Shown here: in pieces, positions 1 to 6,749 of the stretch
Numbering within the stretch: position 1 is the stretch's first letter
Layout of the letters: each line of letters begins with the position of its first letter
Notes under the pieces: model-generated
What the model was told of the DNA's origin: nothing
What the model saw: only the letters and a program-made list of their open reading frames with translations
Database searches by the model: none
Made by a program: the position numbers and the translations under genes
Virus record (IMG/VR): IMGVR_UViG_3300025128_007159
Location: 1-51,618 of that record
Length of the DNA stretch: 51,618 nt
Source of the DNA: a virus
Reading direction: 5' to 3' (one strand)

Positions 1-144
1 TTTAATCACATGGGGAGCCTTACCCAAATGCTCGACAAACTCATCGTATAGATTATTTTTAATCATCCTACTCATTAACTCTTGTATCTCATCCCAAGAC
101 ATTTTAATAATATCTTCTTTATTGGTGTGGAATAACTTATTCAT
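1..144 (-). CDS. Unknown protein, 3' end outside the window
   Basis: An open frame starts at an ATG at 144 and runs 48 codons to the window edge without a stop, so the C-terminus is missing. A purine-rich GAAAG lies about 8 nt upstream as a possible ribosome-binding site. The visible part is charged and probably helical (contains MSWDEIQELMSRMIKNN), with no signal peptide or membrane segment. It follows the 160-642 gene by 15 nt in the same direction, so they are probably cotranscribed. I do not recognise the family. Confidence 0.55.
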   Translation of the reverse strand, partial: MNKLFHTNKEDIIKMSWDEIQELMSRMIKNNLYDEFVEHLGKAPHVIK

Positions 145-159
145 ATTATTACTTTCAAT

Positions 160-642
160 TTATCTCCATGTATCGCTTGGTAATTTAACCAGATGGTAAT
201 GGGAGATTCTACCACTCTTTTCCCTTACCTCTAACCAGGGTGATTCACCACCGCTCCTACCATACAATTCATATTTCGTTATCTTATCTATTATTAATTT
301 TTTTGTACTCTCATCAATAAACCGATTCTCATTGATGATTTGCAATTCACTCCAACAACCCATATCATCACTCATTACAATACGATAACCCACAATCTCT
401 ATTTGATTAGTTGGATATATTGTTTGTCCTTTTAACACTCCTGTACTTAATAAATACATCAACAACCCTATCCACACCACTATTGATGTCCACTTGGGCA
501 GTAAATCCAAAATCATCGGTATAATCTTTCTTCTTCGTATCGTTATAATCCTATCACTTGGAAACAACGCCCAATACTTTTCCTCTATGTAAGATTTACC
601 ATCTTTCTTAACTATTTTTTCACTTATCATTCTATTCTTCAT
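160..642 (-). CDS. Hypothetical single-pass membrane protein
   Basis: This 160-residue protein has a strong AGGAAAATTAA leader before its ATG. A hydrophobic stretch at about residues 49-66 (IVVWIGLLMYLLSTGV) is the only probable membrane helix. A basic segment (TIRRRK) precedes it, so the N-terminus would lie in the cytoplasm and the C-terminal 90 residues outside by the positive-inside rule. No catalytic motif is visible and I do not recognise the family. It stands after the small 690-893 gene in the same transcription direction. Confidence 0.6.
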   Translation of the reverse strand: MKNRMISEKIVKKDGKSYIEEKYWALFPSDRIITIRRRKIIPMILDLLPKWTSIVVWIGLLMYLLSTGVLKGQTIYPTNQIEIVGYRIVMSDDMGCWSELQIINENRFIDESTKKLIIDKITKYELYGRSGGESPWLEVREKSGRISHYHLVKLPSDTWR

Positions 643-689
643 TTAATTTTCCTGAAATTCATTTCATAACCCTATTGTTTAATTCTATT

Positions 690-893
690 CTATGGAGTTT
701 CACTATATGGCCAATGGATATTCTCAACCTTTTTCATCTCTATCTTCTCTTCTTCTATTTGTTGTGGCCTCTTATGTGAGGTTTCCTCTATAACTTTATT
801 CTTTTTAAACCACACATTCACAATAGGTTTAATATTATCTTCTATTGTACTTAATATGACTTTGTTTGTTATTTTTAATAAATCTAATAACAT
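690..893 (-). CDS. Small hypothetical protein
   Basis: The 67-residue product is highly charged, with a hydrophobic N-terminal third (LLDLLKITNKVIL) and a Glu/Lys-rich middle. The start is supported by a GGAAGGG ribosome-binding site 5 nt before the ATG. The leader upstream (894-1015) is richer in G and C than its surroundings and can fold (see 921-960). The family is unknown. Confidence 0.5.
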   Translation of the reverse strand: MLLDLLKITNKVILSTIEDNIKPIVNVWFKKNKVIEETSHKRPQQIEEEKIEMKKVENIHWPYSETP

Positions 894-920
894 AAAAACC
901 CTTCCAAGAATACCGAACTT

Positions 921-960
921 ACTTCGTGTTTTTCGGGGGAATCTTTGATTTCACCGAAGT
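921..960 (-). other. Hairpin in the leader of the small gene 690-893
   Basis: On the minus strand ACTTCgGTG (960-952) can pair with CACGAAGT (928-921), an 8-bp stem with one bulged G. An alternative small TCAC-UUCG-GTGA hairpin sits in the same place. The surrounding 122-nt gap between the HNH gene stop and the next start holds no ORF and is visibly GC-richer than its neighbours. No T-run follows, so it does not look like a simple terminator. It may be a structured leader or the end of a processed RNA. Confidence 0.4.
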
Positions 961-1015
961 GACACGCGTATTTGCCGGCGTCTTTACTTTGTTTAACTCG
1001 TCATTAATATATATA

Positions 1016-2326
1016 CTACTTATCACTTTTCTTTCTATTATATTCTTTCGTGGTCAACTCGGCGTTTTCTAACGTTGTTTTTCCACCCAATGTCTTTGGT
1101 TCAATATGGTCGAGTTCACACTTTGCTGAGTAAGCCTCTGATAACAACACCTCTTTAAAAACTGGCGTATTTGCTAACAAAGTTCCTTCATCATTGTTTG
1201 ACCTAATCTTAACATACCACTTATCATTTTTCTCAAATTTGTGATTATTGATATATTGTTTTCTATGTAGGTAAGTAAATTTTTCTTCATTACGTGGTGT
1301 TATAATTTTATCTTCCTCTAATTTAGGTATGATATCCTCATTGATAATACTCTCTAACTTTTCAACTTGTTCCAAATAAGTTGCCATACCACTCATCATA
1401 CCAGAGAATGACAATGGTTGATTTTTTCTCTGATGAACTATTGTGTCGTCATTCCACTTAGTAATCCATATCTCATATAACTCTTTTACGAATTCATCAT
1501 AATCCTCTATGTTGTATTTCGTATGTAAAGTGTTAAGTAGAATTGTTAAGAAGTATAAAAATGATTTTTCAAGTTTTTTTGTTATATTATCATAGTCTAT
1601 TATTGAATCAAAAATCTTTTTAAGTTCACCCACCATATAGTTGAATTTACCCTTTGACCAAGTATTATTTCTATACATAGTATCAAGGTTATCATCTTTA
1701 TTACCGCCTTCACTTTTACCAAACGTACCACCTTTTGTGACATATAACATAATGGTTGCAACCATCTCATCATCTTGCATTCTTTCTACATTAATACCCT
1801 TAACTTTTCCCCATACGTGAGATAGTTTTTCTGATGTTTTTCTAACCAAATCTGAAACAACACCATAGATACCTGTTCGTTGTTCTTGTCTATTTGGTGC
1901 TTTACCATAAGCAACTCTACAATATAAATCGTGCATCGTTTCTCTATCTACACTCTTGATAACACAATAATTTATGTGTTTATTTTCCCTATTCTTTTTC
2001 TTGTCATTCCAAAATAAATGGGTACTATCGTGTCTATTACCACCCTCAAGAGTTATGAAATCATATCCATCATCTTTGTAATGTTTAAAATACTGATAAT
2101 CCTCTTCTTTTCCTTTTTCATCACAATACACCATACAACTATCAATATCAATATAAATCAATGGATTTATATTAGCACCCTTCAAGATAGACGAAAACCA
2201 TCTCTTGATATCTAACATCTCCCAACAACTTCTACGATTGAATTTCTTACAACGAACAACCTTATCTTCAGGAAACATTTTATGAAAAATGTCTACTGTA
2301 CATTGTAATATTTTAGGTAATCTCAT
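1016..2326 (-). CDS. DUF262/HNH-type nuclease-like protein
   Basis: The 436-residue protein has two recognisable ends. The N-terminal part, NRRSCWEMLDIKRWFSSIL followed later by TLEGGNRHDSTHLF, resembles the DUF262 (ParB-like, GmrS-type) pattern in which an arginine-tryptophan start and a DGQQR-like motif bind nucleotide; here the motif reads EGGNRHD. The C-terminus, CELDHIEPKTLGGKTTLENA followed by NRKK, is an HNH nuclease core with the DHI histidine and an Asn. DUF262 plus HNH occurs in GmrSD-type restriction enzymes and in uncharacterised phage proteins. The start overlaps the stop of the small upstream ORF (ATGA), so the two are translationally coupled, and a putative structured RNA lies directly upstream. 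It could be a defence, anti-competitor or homing nuclease; the sequence does not decide. Confidence 0.7.
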   Translation of the reverse strand: MRLPKILQCTVDIFHKMFPEDKVVRCKKFNRRSCWEMLDIKRWFSSILKGANINPLIYIDIDSCMVYCDEKGKEEDYQYFKHYKDDGYDFITLEGGNRHDSTHLFWNDKKKNRENKHINYCVIKSVDRETMHDLYCRVAYGKAPNRQEQRTGIYGVVSDLVRKTSEKLSHVWGKVKGINVERMQDDEMVATIMLYVTKGGTFGKSEGGNKDDNLDTMYRNNTWSKGKFNYMVGELKKIFDSIIDYDNITKKLEKSFLYFLTILLNTLHTKYNIEDYDEFVKELYEIWITKWNDDTIVHQRKNQPLSFSGMMSGMATYLEQVEKLESIINEDIIPKLEEDKIITPRNEEKFTYLHRKQYINNHKFEKNDKWYVKIRSNNDEGTLLANTPVFKEVLLSEAYSAKCELDHIEPKTLGGKTTLENAELTTKEYNRKKSDK

Positions 2327-2508
2327 GCTGAACCCTCTGTTCCTTTCGGTGTTTTTAACATTACATCTTTGAAATAAATTTCACTTGCCTTTTTTACTAT
2401 CTCGTCAAATTCATTTGATGTTAGAATTTGTGGCTTACCTTGAGCCGACTTTAAATTATAATGGTCTAATATCATATCAATGATAACAGAATCTATTTTA
2501 CTTTTCAT
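2323..2508 (-). CDS. Small protein coupled to the HNH nuclease
   Basis: This 61-residue product begins with an AGGAAATGTT ribosome-binding site and ends in a 4-nt ATGA overlap with the DUF262/HNH gene. It is helical and charged (SNEFDEIVKKASEIYFKDVM), with no known motif. Position suggests it works with or regulates the nuclease, perhaps as an antidote or partner, but this is only a positional argument. It is the first ORF after the presumed structured RNA. Confidence 0.5.
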   Translation of the reverse strand: MKSKIDSVIIDMILDHYNLKSAQGKPQILTSNEFDEIVKKASEIYFKDVMLKTPKGTEGSA

Positions 2509-2529
2509 AACATTTCCTATAATAAAACT

Positions 2530-3090
2530 TTTGTGGTGAGGAAAACAATGAAGAGAAAAATAATGAATAAAAAAACCTCACCACATTTAAAACTTTGGTA
2601 TCAAGGGAGACTACTACTTGGGCTATATTTCAGACCTATTGTCCCTACGGCTTATTTCCGTATTATCCAGACTTCATCTCCGCCATCAACCTTTAAATCT
2701 TTGAGTAGTGGGGAAGTCCTCACTCCCCCGCGTTTGATATTATCTCTCTAAGGTTCGTGGTGTTTATCCACTACTCTAAATCTTTTGAGTGGCTTACTCC
2801 ACAGGTCAACGATAAACATTTACGAGACCGCTAAATCTCTTCATCCTTTAATTAGGAATTGACGGGTTATATGATGTCGAACTCGAAACACTATTAGTGC
2901 CCTTTCGGTTAATCTGTTCGAAAGTCGTCACTTTCCATCACAGGGAGTTACCCATTATTACTTCTGCTTTCTCACCACTCAAATTTTCAAATAACTTGGC
3001 CTCGGTTCCAAATAAGTAGTCACCGAAAACCCACTATCTTTTCTAATTATCGTTGAAAAGACAAAACCACGATTAAATCATCAAATCTTA
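2530..3090 (-). ncRNA. Candidate large structured non-coding RNA
   Basis: About 560 nt without a credible ORF, visibly GC-richer than the AT-rich flanks, sits just downstream of a consensus promoter (3097-3126). On the minus strand several perfect helices can form: TACGG/CCGTA (2646-2650 with 2658-2662), TGTTTATC/GATAAACA (2761-2768 with 2811-2818), CTTTCG/CGAAAG (2902-2907 with 2919-2924) extended by AGTG/CACT (2896-2899 with 2929-2932), and a G/C-rich hairpin at 2710-2728. A long-range 7-bp pairing (2613-2619 with 3014-3020) could close the whole domain. A 9-bp stem GTGGTGAGG/CCTCACCAC (2576-2584 with 2533-2541) lies at the 3' end, and GTGGTGAG occurs again at 2971-2978. It does not match what I remember of tmRNA, RNase P RNA, 6S RNA or group I intron cores. 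Confidence 0.6.
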
Positions 3091-3096
3091 TATCCT

Positions 3097-3126
3097 AATA
3101 TACAACTAAAAACCAATACAAGTCAA
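3097..3126 (-). promoter_or_regulatory. Phage promoter for the structured RNA
   Basis: Minus-strand TTGACT (3126-3121), 18-nt spacer, TATATT (3102-3097), preceded by AAAAAAAGGC. The -35 box overlaps the TGA stop of the 48-residue ORF just upstream. Transcription would begin near 3090, at the start of the ORF-free structured stretch. Confidence 0.75.
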
Positions 3127-3269
3127 GCCTTTTTTTCACTTTTTTTCACTTTTTTTAAGTTTTTATAAATCTTATCATCCATCTTATCTTCATCTAACCA
3201 ATCTAATGTTAAAAATCCACCACTTGTATATTCATCTAATTCTATTTTTTCTGTATTTCTATACTTCAT
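3123..3269 (-). CDS. 48-residue hypothetical protein
   Basis: A short ORF begins at an ATG whose A is the last base of the previous gene's TAA stop (TAATG), the usual sign of translational coupling. It encodes an acidic N-terminal part with LTLDWLDEDKMDDK followed by a very lysine-rich tail. The stop TGA lies inside the -35 box of the following promoter. No family is recognised. Confidence 0.5.
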   Translation of the reverse strand: MKYRNTEKIELDEYTSGGFLTLDWLDEDKMDDKIYKNLKKVKKSEKKA

Positions 3270-3424
3270 TACCCATATTTCCTAAATAACTTTGTTTCAA
3301 TTAATTCACCGTCTTCATCCATATCCTCTATAGCTTGTTCATAGGTTTCATACACATCACCGTATCGGTCTTCCCCAACCACCTCTATAGTGTCACATTC
3401 ATCTGAAACTAATATATAACTCAT
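3269..3424 (-). CDS. 51-residue acidic hypothetical protein
   Basis: A short ORF with a good AAAGGAAATAT ribosome-binding site before its ATG, directly downstream of the promoter at 3450-3479. The product is strongly acidic (DEDGE, EDMDED-type stretches) and lacks membrane or signal features. It is first in a two-gene unit with the 48-residue ORF. A small DNA-mimic or host-takeover protein is conceivable from charge and early-type promoter alone; I do not recognise it. Confidence 0.55.
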   Translation of the reverse strand: MSYILVSDECDTIEVVGEDRYGDVYETYEQAIEDMDEDGELIETKLFRKYG

Positions 3425-3449
3425 ATATTTCCTTTATTTTTCATATCTA

Positions 3450-3479
3450 AGTATACGAATAAAAGCTAATACAAGTCAA
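3450..3479 (-). promoter_or_regulatory. Phage promoter downstream of the halogenase
   Basis: Minus-strand TTGACT (3479-3474), 18-nt spacer ending TTTATTCG, TATACT (3455-3450), with AAAAAAAGGC directly before the -35 box. It lies in the gap after the halogenase stop and would start transcription near 3443, in front of the 51- and 48-residue genes. Confidence 0.8.
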
Positions 3480-3496
3480 GCCTTTTTTTCACTTTT

Positions 3497-4939
3497 TTAA
3501 GACATCTCCCAACATTCTTTTACTATATTCTCTAATCTTTCACTTCCTTGTTCTAATGGAAAACTTCCATTCTTAACCTCATACATAACTGATATTGCAT
3601 CTTGTATTCTATCGTCATGTCGTCCCATCAAACCCTTAAAGTCATTTTTGAAAAAATTATCAAAATCACCTATCTGTAATGAGTTCATTGTAGGGCCTTC
3701 ACCGAGTCGAGTTGACAAATTCCACATAGAATACCAATTTCTCCATAACTCATAATGATTAAATGAAAGATATGAACCATATACTAAATCATCATTGTGT
3801 TTCAATAACTTACGATATAAATCTTCTAATGGTTTGAATTGTTCTACTGAAAAATCATTGTTATTGAAGGCCTGTAACACTTTTGGTATTAATGCCTTTA
3901 TTCCATCAAATGCAGTACACAAACCACGAGAATATAACGGGTCTATGAATCCATACGAATGTGGAAGAATACTCCACCTATTGCCAGTACAAGATTTTGA
4001 TGAGAATTGTATTCTTGGCTCAGTCACCCAAGGCCTAACTACTTTTGCATTCTTAAATTGTTCCCTAACATCAGGTAATGATTTGATTAAATCAATAACC
4101 TTATTTGGATAGTTTCTACGAAATGGAACTTTACTACATTGAAATCCTACACTTACAATCGGATTTGTAGACTCTGGTGTATTATTAAATGGAATCACCC
4201 ATAACCAACCACCCTCAACTATGTGATGCAGTGTTCCGTGATGAAATTTAGTCTTGAACTCAGATTCAATGACATTATCAAAAGGTTCAACATCTATCAT
4301 ATGAGTATAACAAGTAGATGAATTAGTTTTTACTTTGGGTATTGTATCTCTTAAATCGAATATCTTCGCTAATGGTGAGTTACTCCCTACTGCATCTATT
4401 ATGTATTGACATCTTATTTCTGAACCATCACTTAGTGTAACTCGAACTTCTTCATCTGATTTCACATCAGTTACTTTTGTGTTAAATAAAAATTTAGAAC
4501 CATATTTGATTGCGGCATTTACAACGTAAGAATCTACGTCTTGTCGATATAGATGCATTTCAGAACGACTTGGGTTGACGTGTTGAAACATTTCTTTTGG
4601 ATTTGATTTTTTACCCTCTTCATGATAAACATAACCAAAATTTTCTTTGACTCCGACACGACTTGCCAAATCCTTGAATATTTTATCAGTTGATAATAAA
4701 TCCACATTATAATACTTTACCAAACCATTCCAAACTGCAGTGAGATAGGGTATCATTGATTCACCTACAGAAAACTTTGGATGTGGTGTACTATCCACGA
4801 CCAACACCCTTAGTCCTTGTTTTGATAGTATTGCAGAAAGAAATGAACCTATTAATCCACTTCCAACTATTATAACATCTATGTTGTTAGGTATATTATC
4901 TGAATCTTGATAACTATATGTCGAATAATCTTCAAACAT
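3497..4939 (-). CDS. Flavin-dependent (tryptophan-type) halogenase
   Basis: The 480-residue protein has the two hallmarks of flavin-dependent halogenases: an FAD-binding GSGLIG at residues 26-31 after a hydrophobic strand, with GESMIP at 59-64, and the diagnostic WxWxIP motif as WLWVIP at 245-250. These enzymes use FADH2, O2 and halide to form hypohalous acid, which is passed to a lysine for regioselective halogenation; I cannot place that lysine with certainty (K98 is one candidate). A cyanophage enzyme of this class, VirX1, is known to iodinate many substrates, so a viral version is not unique. No flavin reductase is visible nearby, so reduced flavin would have to come from the host. Neighbours are small phage genes, giving no substrate clue. 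Confidence 0.9.
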   Translation of the reverse strand: MFEDYSTYSYQDSDNIPNNIDVIIVGSGLIGSFLSAILSKQGLRVLVVDSTPHPKFSVGESMIPYLTAVWNGLVKYYNVDLLSTDKIFKDLASRVGVKENFGYVYHEEGKKSNPKEMFQHVNPSRSEMHLYRQDVDSYVVNAAIKYGSKFLFNTKVTDVKSDEEVRVTLSDGSEIRCQYIIDAVGSNSPLAKIFDLRDTIPKVKTNSSTCYTHMIDVEPFDNVIESEFKTKFHHGTLHHIVEGGWLWVIPFNNTPESTNPIVSVGFQCSKVPFRRNYPNKVIDLIKSLPDVREQFKNAKVVRPWVTEPRIQFSSKSCTGNRWSILPHSYGFIDPLYSRGLCTAFDGIKALIPKVLQAFNNNDFSVEQFKPLEDLYRKLLKHNDDLVYGSYLSFNHYELWRNWYSMWNLSTRLGEGPTMNSLQIGDFDNFFKNDFKGLMGRHDDRIQDAISVMYEVKNGSFPLEQGSERLENIVKECWEMS

Positions 4940-4967
4940 TTTTATTTAATAACCATATTTTAGAATT

Positions 4968-5198
4968 TTACGTATTGAACATATCCCACACGTGTTTGAC
5001 GAATAACCCTACGAAACCTGTGCCTATAACACCTCTCCACTTAGACGTTGATTGTCTGAATTGTGTATTGAGTTTAGTTTCTGCCCATAATCCCTCGTGA
5101 GGATTGAATAAATTTTCTTTAATGAATTTGATATCTGTTGTGAGGTTGTCTATCTTGGTGTGAATGATGTCAAATTCTTTTCTGTCTGCTTCGTTCAA
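4968..5198 (-). CDS. Small coiled-coil plus membrane protein, TTG start
   Basis: The 76-residue product starts at a TTG, supported by GGAG 8 nt upstream; no in-frame ATG fits as well. The N-terminal 30 residues look like an amphipathic coiled coil (EFDIIHTKIDNLTTDIKFIK), and the C-terminus has one short hydrophobic segment (VIGTGFVGLFVKHVW). That layout recalls XhlA/holin-accessory proteins, but no lysin gene is seen next to it. An AT-rich stretch (5220-5255) separates it from the upstream membrane gene. Confidence 0.55.
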   Translation of the reverse strand: MNEADRKEFDIIHTKIDNLTTDIKFIKENLFNPHEGLWAETKLNTQFRQSTSKWRGVIGTGFVGLFVKHVWDMFNT

Positions 5199-5256
5199 CG
5201 AAAGTCTCCGATTTGTTATTATATACAGATATAAATATAGTATATATTACAAAGTG

Positions 5257-5493
5257 TTATGCTTTTCCCACAGGTTTAGGTTTTTTTCTAAACTTTCTTG
5301 GTGTTGGTTTAGAAGGCTTGTAATTTTTCTCTAATCTGAAAATTTCTTCTTTTAAAATTTGACGAGTCGTACGTAGTCTTTGTATTTCGTCCTCAAACGT
5401 ATTAAACTTTTTATTAACATATATTAGATATGCAATAGATGATGTAGTTACACCTATTGCAAATCCAATAAACATGATTAGTGAGTCACTCAT
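5257..5493 (-). CDS. Small membrane-anchored coiled-coil protein
   Basis: The 78-residue protein has an N-terminal membrane helix (residues about 5-25), a charged coiled-coil middle (FEDEIQRLRTTRQILKEEIF) and a Lys/Pro-rich tail. This is the architecture of inner-membrane spanins and of phage small holin-like proteins, but it is not specific. Its ATG overlaps the stop of the 25-residue membrane peptide upstream (ATGA), so the two are coupled. Confidence 0.6.
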   Translation of the reverse strand: MSDSLIMFIGFAIGVTTSSIAYLIYVNKKFNTFEDEIQRLRTTRQILKEEIFRLEKNYKPSKPTPRKFRKKPKPVGKA

Positions 5494-5567
5494 TTAAATT
5501 TCCTATCTACTACTGCTATCAAACTAATTACACACAAACTAAATATACAAGTTAATAATAATTCCAT
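5490..5567 (-). CDS. 25-residue hydrophobic peptide
   Basis: A very short ORF with an AAAGGAATCAAT ribosome-binding site encodes one membrane helix (ELLLTCIFSLCVISLIAVV) and a basic end. Its stop overlaps the start of the next membrane gene by ATGA. The coding density, ribosome-binding site and coupling argue for a real mini-gene, perhaps a leader or membrane subunit of the pair. Confidence 0.45.
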   Translation of the reverse strand: MELLLTCIFSLCVISLIAVVDRKFK

Positions 5568-5579
5568 ATTGATTCCTTT

Positions 5580-5801
5580 CTAAAAATCATCTAATGATGT
5601 TGGTTCCTCTCTCCACCATTCTATATTGCCTACGGATTTTTGAGGTCTAACATACTCTTTCACTATGAATAATTTATTAAAACTCTCGTGGGTTAAATTC
5701 TTTCGTAACCTAAAATAAGTATGAGCTTCCTCATACACATTTGTCTTCAAATCCACAGTATCTACTACTTCTTCATTACAAAAAAGTTGCCACATTCCCA
5801 T
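5580..5801 (-). CDS. Small hypothetical protein
   Basis: The 73-residue product has a clear GGAGAAAGCTT ribosome-binding site. It is soluble and rich in aromatic and charged residues, ending NIEWWREEPTSLDDF. No family is recognised. It sits between the lipoprotein gene and the membrane mini-genes in the unit driven from 6482-6510. Confidence 0.5.
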   Translation of the reverse strand: MGMWQLFCNEEVVDTVDLKTNVYEEAHTYFRLRKNLTHESFNKLFIVKEYVRPQKSVGNIEWWREEPTSLDDF

Positions 5802-5821
5802 AAGCTTTCTCCTTATTGTTT

Positions 5822-6340
5822 TTAATCTAATACAATGTAAAAATCCAAATTACCATTAGACCAATTAGCAGTTAATTTCATAGTGTCTCCCACCATAGTT
5901 TGTACAGGTGCTATCATGTTATTTAACTCACCTCTACTATTACTGTAACTTGTCTGGTTGGTTGTTGGAACTTCTTCTCCATTAAAACCAGTTACATATA
6001 CCGTATCATACGATACATAATTTAAATTTGTGTCTAATCCTCTCTTCACAATATATCCAAGAGTATCTCCAATATACCAATATAGATTACTCTCCCAATC
6101 AATCCAAAAATTTTCTAATCCAAATTCCTTTTGTCTAATTGTGCCTGATATTCGATGTAGAGTTTGCCATTTATTCGGATTTAATTTTAAGTGATAATAC
6201 CCATTGTCATCTTCGGGTAGTCTCATATCAAACGTAAGAGTTGCCTCTTGTTCATACTCTACATAGGTATCTTCACAACCTATTAGAAATAATACACTAA
6301 TTCCTATTAGGATGTTTTTTATTGATTTGATTGTTTTCAT
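5822..6340 (-). CDS. Predicted lipoprotein
   Basis: I place the start at the ATG at 6340 rather than at an upstream in-frame ATG, because this gives a classic type II signal peptide: a basic start (MKTIKSIK), a hydrophobic core and the lipobox LIGC with Cys at about residue 22. The mature protein (about 150 residues) begins CEDTYVEYEQE, an acidic stretch directly after the lipidated Cys; in Bacteroidota such acidic residues are part of the lipoprotein export signal to the cell surface. The rest is beta-rich with aromatic residues and no known domain. Phage lipoproteins often block superinfection; that role is inferred. The gene overlaps the upstream 57-residue ORF. Confidence 0.7.
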   Translation of the reverse strand: MKTIKSIKNILIGISVLFLIGCEDTYVEYEQEATLTFDMRLPEDDNGYYHLKLNPNKWQTLHRISGTIRQKEFGLENFWIDWESNLYWYIGDTLGYIVKRGLDTNLNYVSYDTVYVTGFNGEEVPTTNQTSYSNSRGELNNMIAPVQTMVGDTMKLTANWSNGNLDFYIVLD

Positions 6341-6470
6341 CTTTTTTGTTGACAATATTAACCTTACTTTCTTTATGTAATTTACTTTTTCGTTTATTTC
6401 GTGTTTGTTCGAGTGAGGTTTCATCTTCAATATCATCCCATTCTTCCCAATTACGAATGTTTTTACCCAT
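6297..6470 (-). CDS. 57-residue basic hypothetical protein
   Basis: A short ORF with a strong AGGAGTACAAA ribosome-binding site lies immediately downstream of the promoter at 6482-6510. The N-terminus is acidic (NWEEWDDIEDE) and the rest is Lys/Asn-rich. Its last 44 nt overlap the start of the lipoprotein gene in another frame, so translation of the lipoprotein is probably coupled to it. No family is recognised. Confidence 0.5.
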   Translation of the reverse strand: MGKNIRNWEEWDDIEDETSLEQTRNKRKSKLHKESKVNIVNKKDENNQINKKHPNRN

Positions 6471-6481
6471 TTTGTACTCCT

Positions 6482-6510
6482 AAATTACGAATAATTTTTA
6501 TCAATGTCAA
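6482..6510 (-). promoter_or_regulatory. Phage promoter for the lipoprotein unit
   Basis: Minus-strand TTGACA (6510-6505), 17-nt spacer ending ATTATTCG, TAATTT (6487-6482), with AAAAAAGGC before the -35 box. The -35 region overlaps the end of the 6507-6749 gene. It marks the likely start of a new unit at the downstream edge of the glycan block. Confidence 0.75.
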
Positions 6511-6749
6511 GCCTTTTTTATTTTTAATTTTTCCACTACATCTAAAAACTCTGTAATAGAGTAGTTTTTACCCACATCATCCATTATGATGAAGTTTTCT
6601 AATGATTCTGGTTTATTGTGAATCATATTGTGTAGTGCGATAAATCCTTGTGCTGGATAAAATGTACCTAAACTCTCCTCACCCAATTGATTTGAGTCAA
6701 ACATTAAATTTGCCTTATCTTCATTTTTTCCTATTATGAAATAAGTCAT
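6507..6749 (-). CDS. Small hypothetical protein at the end of the glycan block
   Basis: The 80-residue protein overlaps the preceding glycosyltransferase by 4 nt (ATGA) and closes the long run of overlapping glycan genes. It is soluble, with a mixed alpha/beta look (TYFIIGKNEDKAN) and a charged C-terminal helix (EFLDVVEKLKIKKA). No family is recognised. Confidence 0.5.
   Translation of the reverse strand: MTYFIIGKNEDKANLMFDSNQLGEESLGTFYPAQGFIALHNMIHNKPESLENFIIMDDVGKNYSITEFLDVVEKLKIKKA

Noticed and set aside
2533-2584. Intrinsic terminator at the GTGGTGAGG/CCTCACCAC stem
   Set aside because: The loop is about 34 nt and T-runs lie inside the loop rather than after the stem, so it is better treated as part of the RNA structure.
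2533-2751. Plus-strand 72-codon frame over the ORF-free stretch
   Set aside because: It runs opposite to every other gene, has no ribosome-binding site, and coincides with the helices of the presumed structured RNA.
2530-3090. Group I intron, tmRNA or RNase P RNA
   Set aside because: A GAAATATAGCCC near 2620-2631 loosely recalls the group I S element, but no matching R element or P7 pairing was found, and the signature sequences of tmRNA and RNase P RNA are absent. Coding exons on both sides are also missing.
3795-4112. Plus-strand 105-codon frame inside the halogenase
   Set aside because: Antisense shadow of a clear flavin-dependent halogenase; no start signal. The same reasoning applies to all other plus-strand frames in the window.
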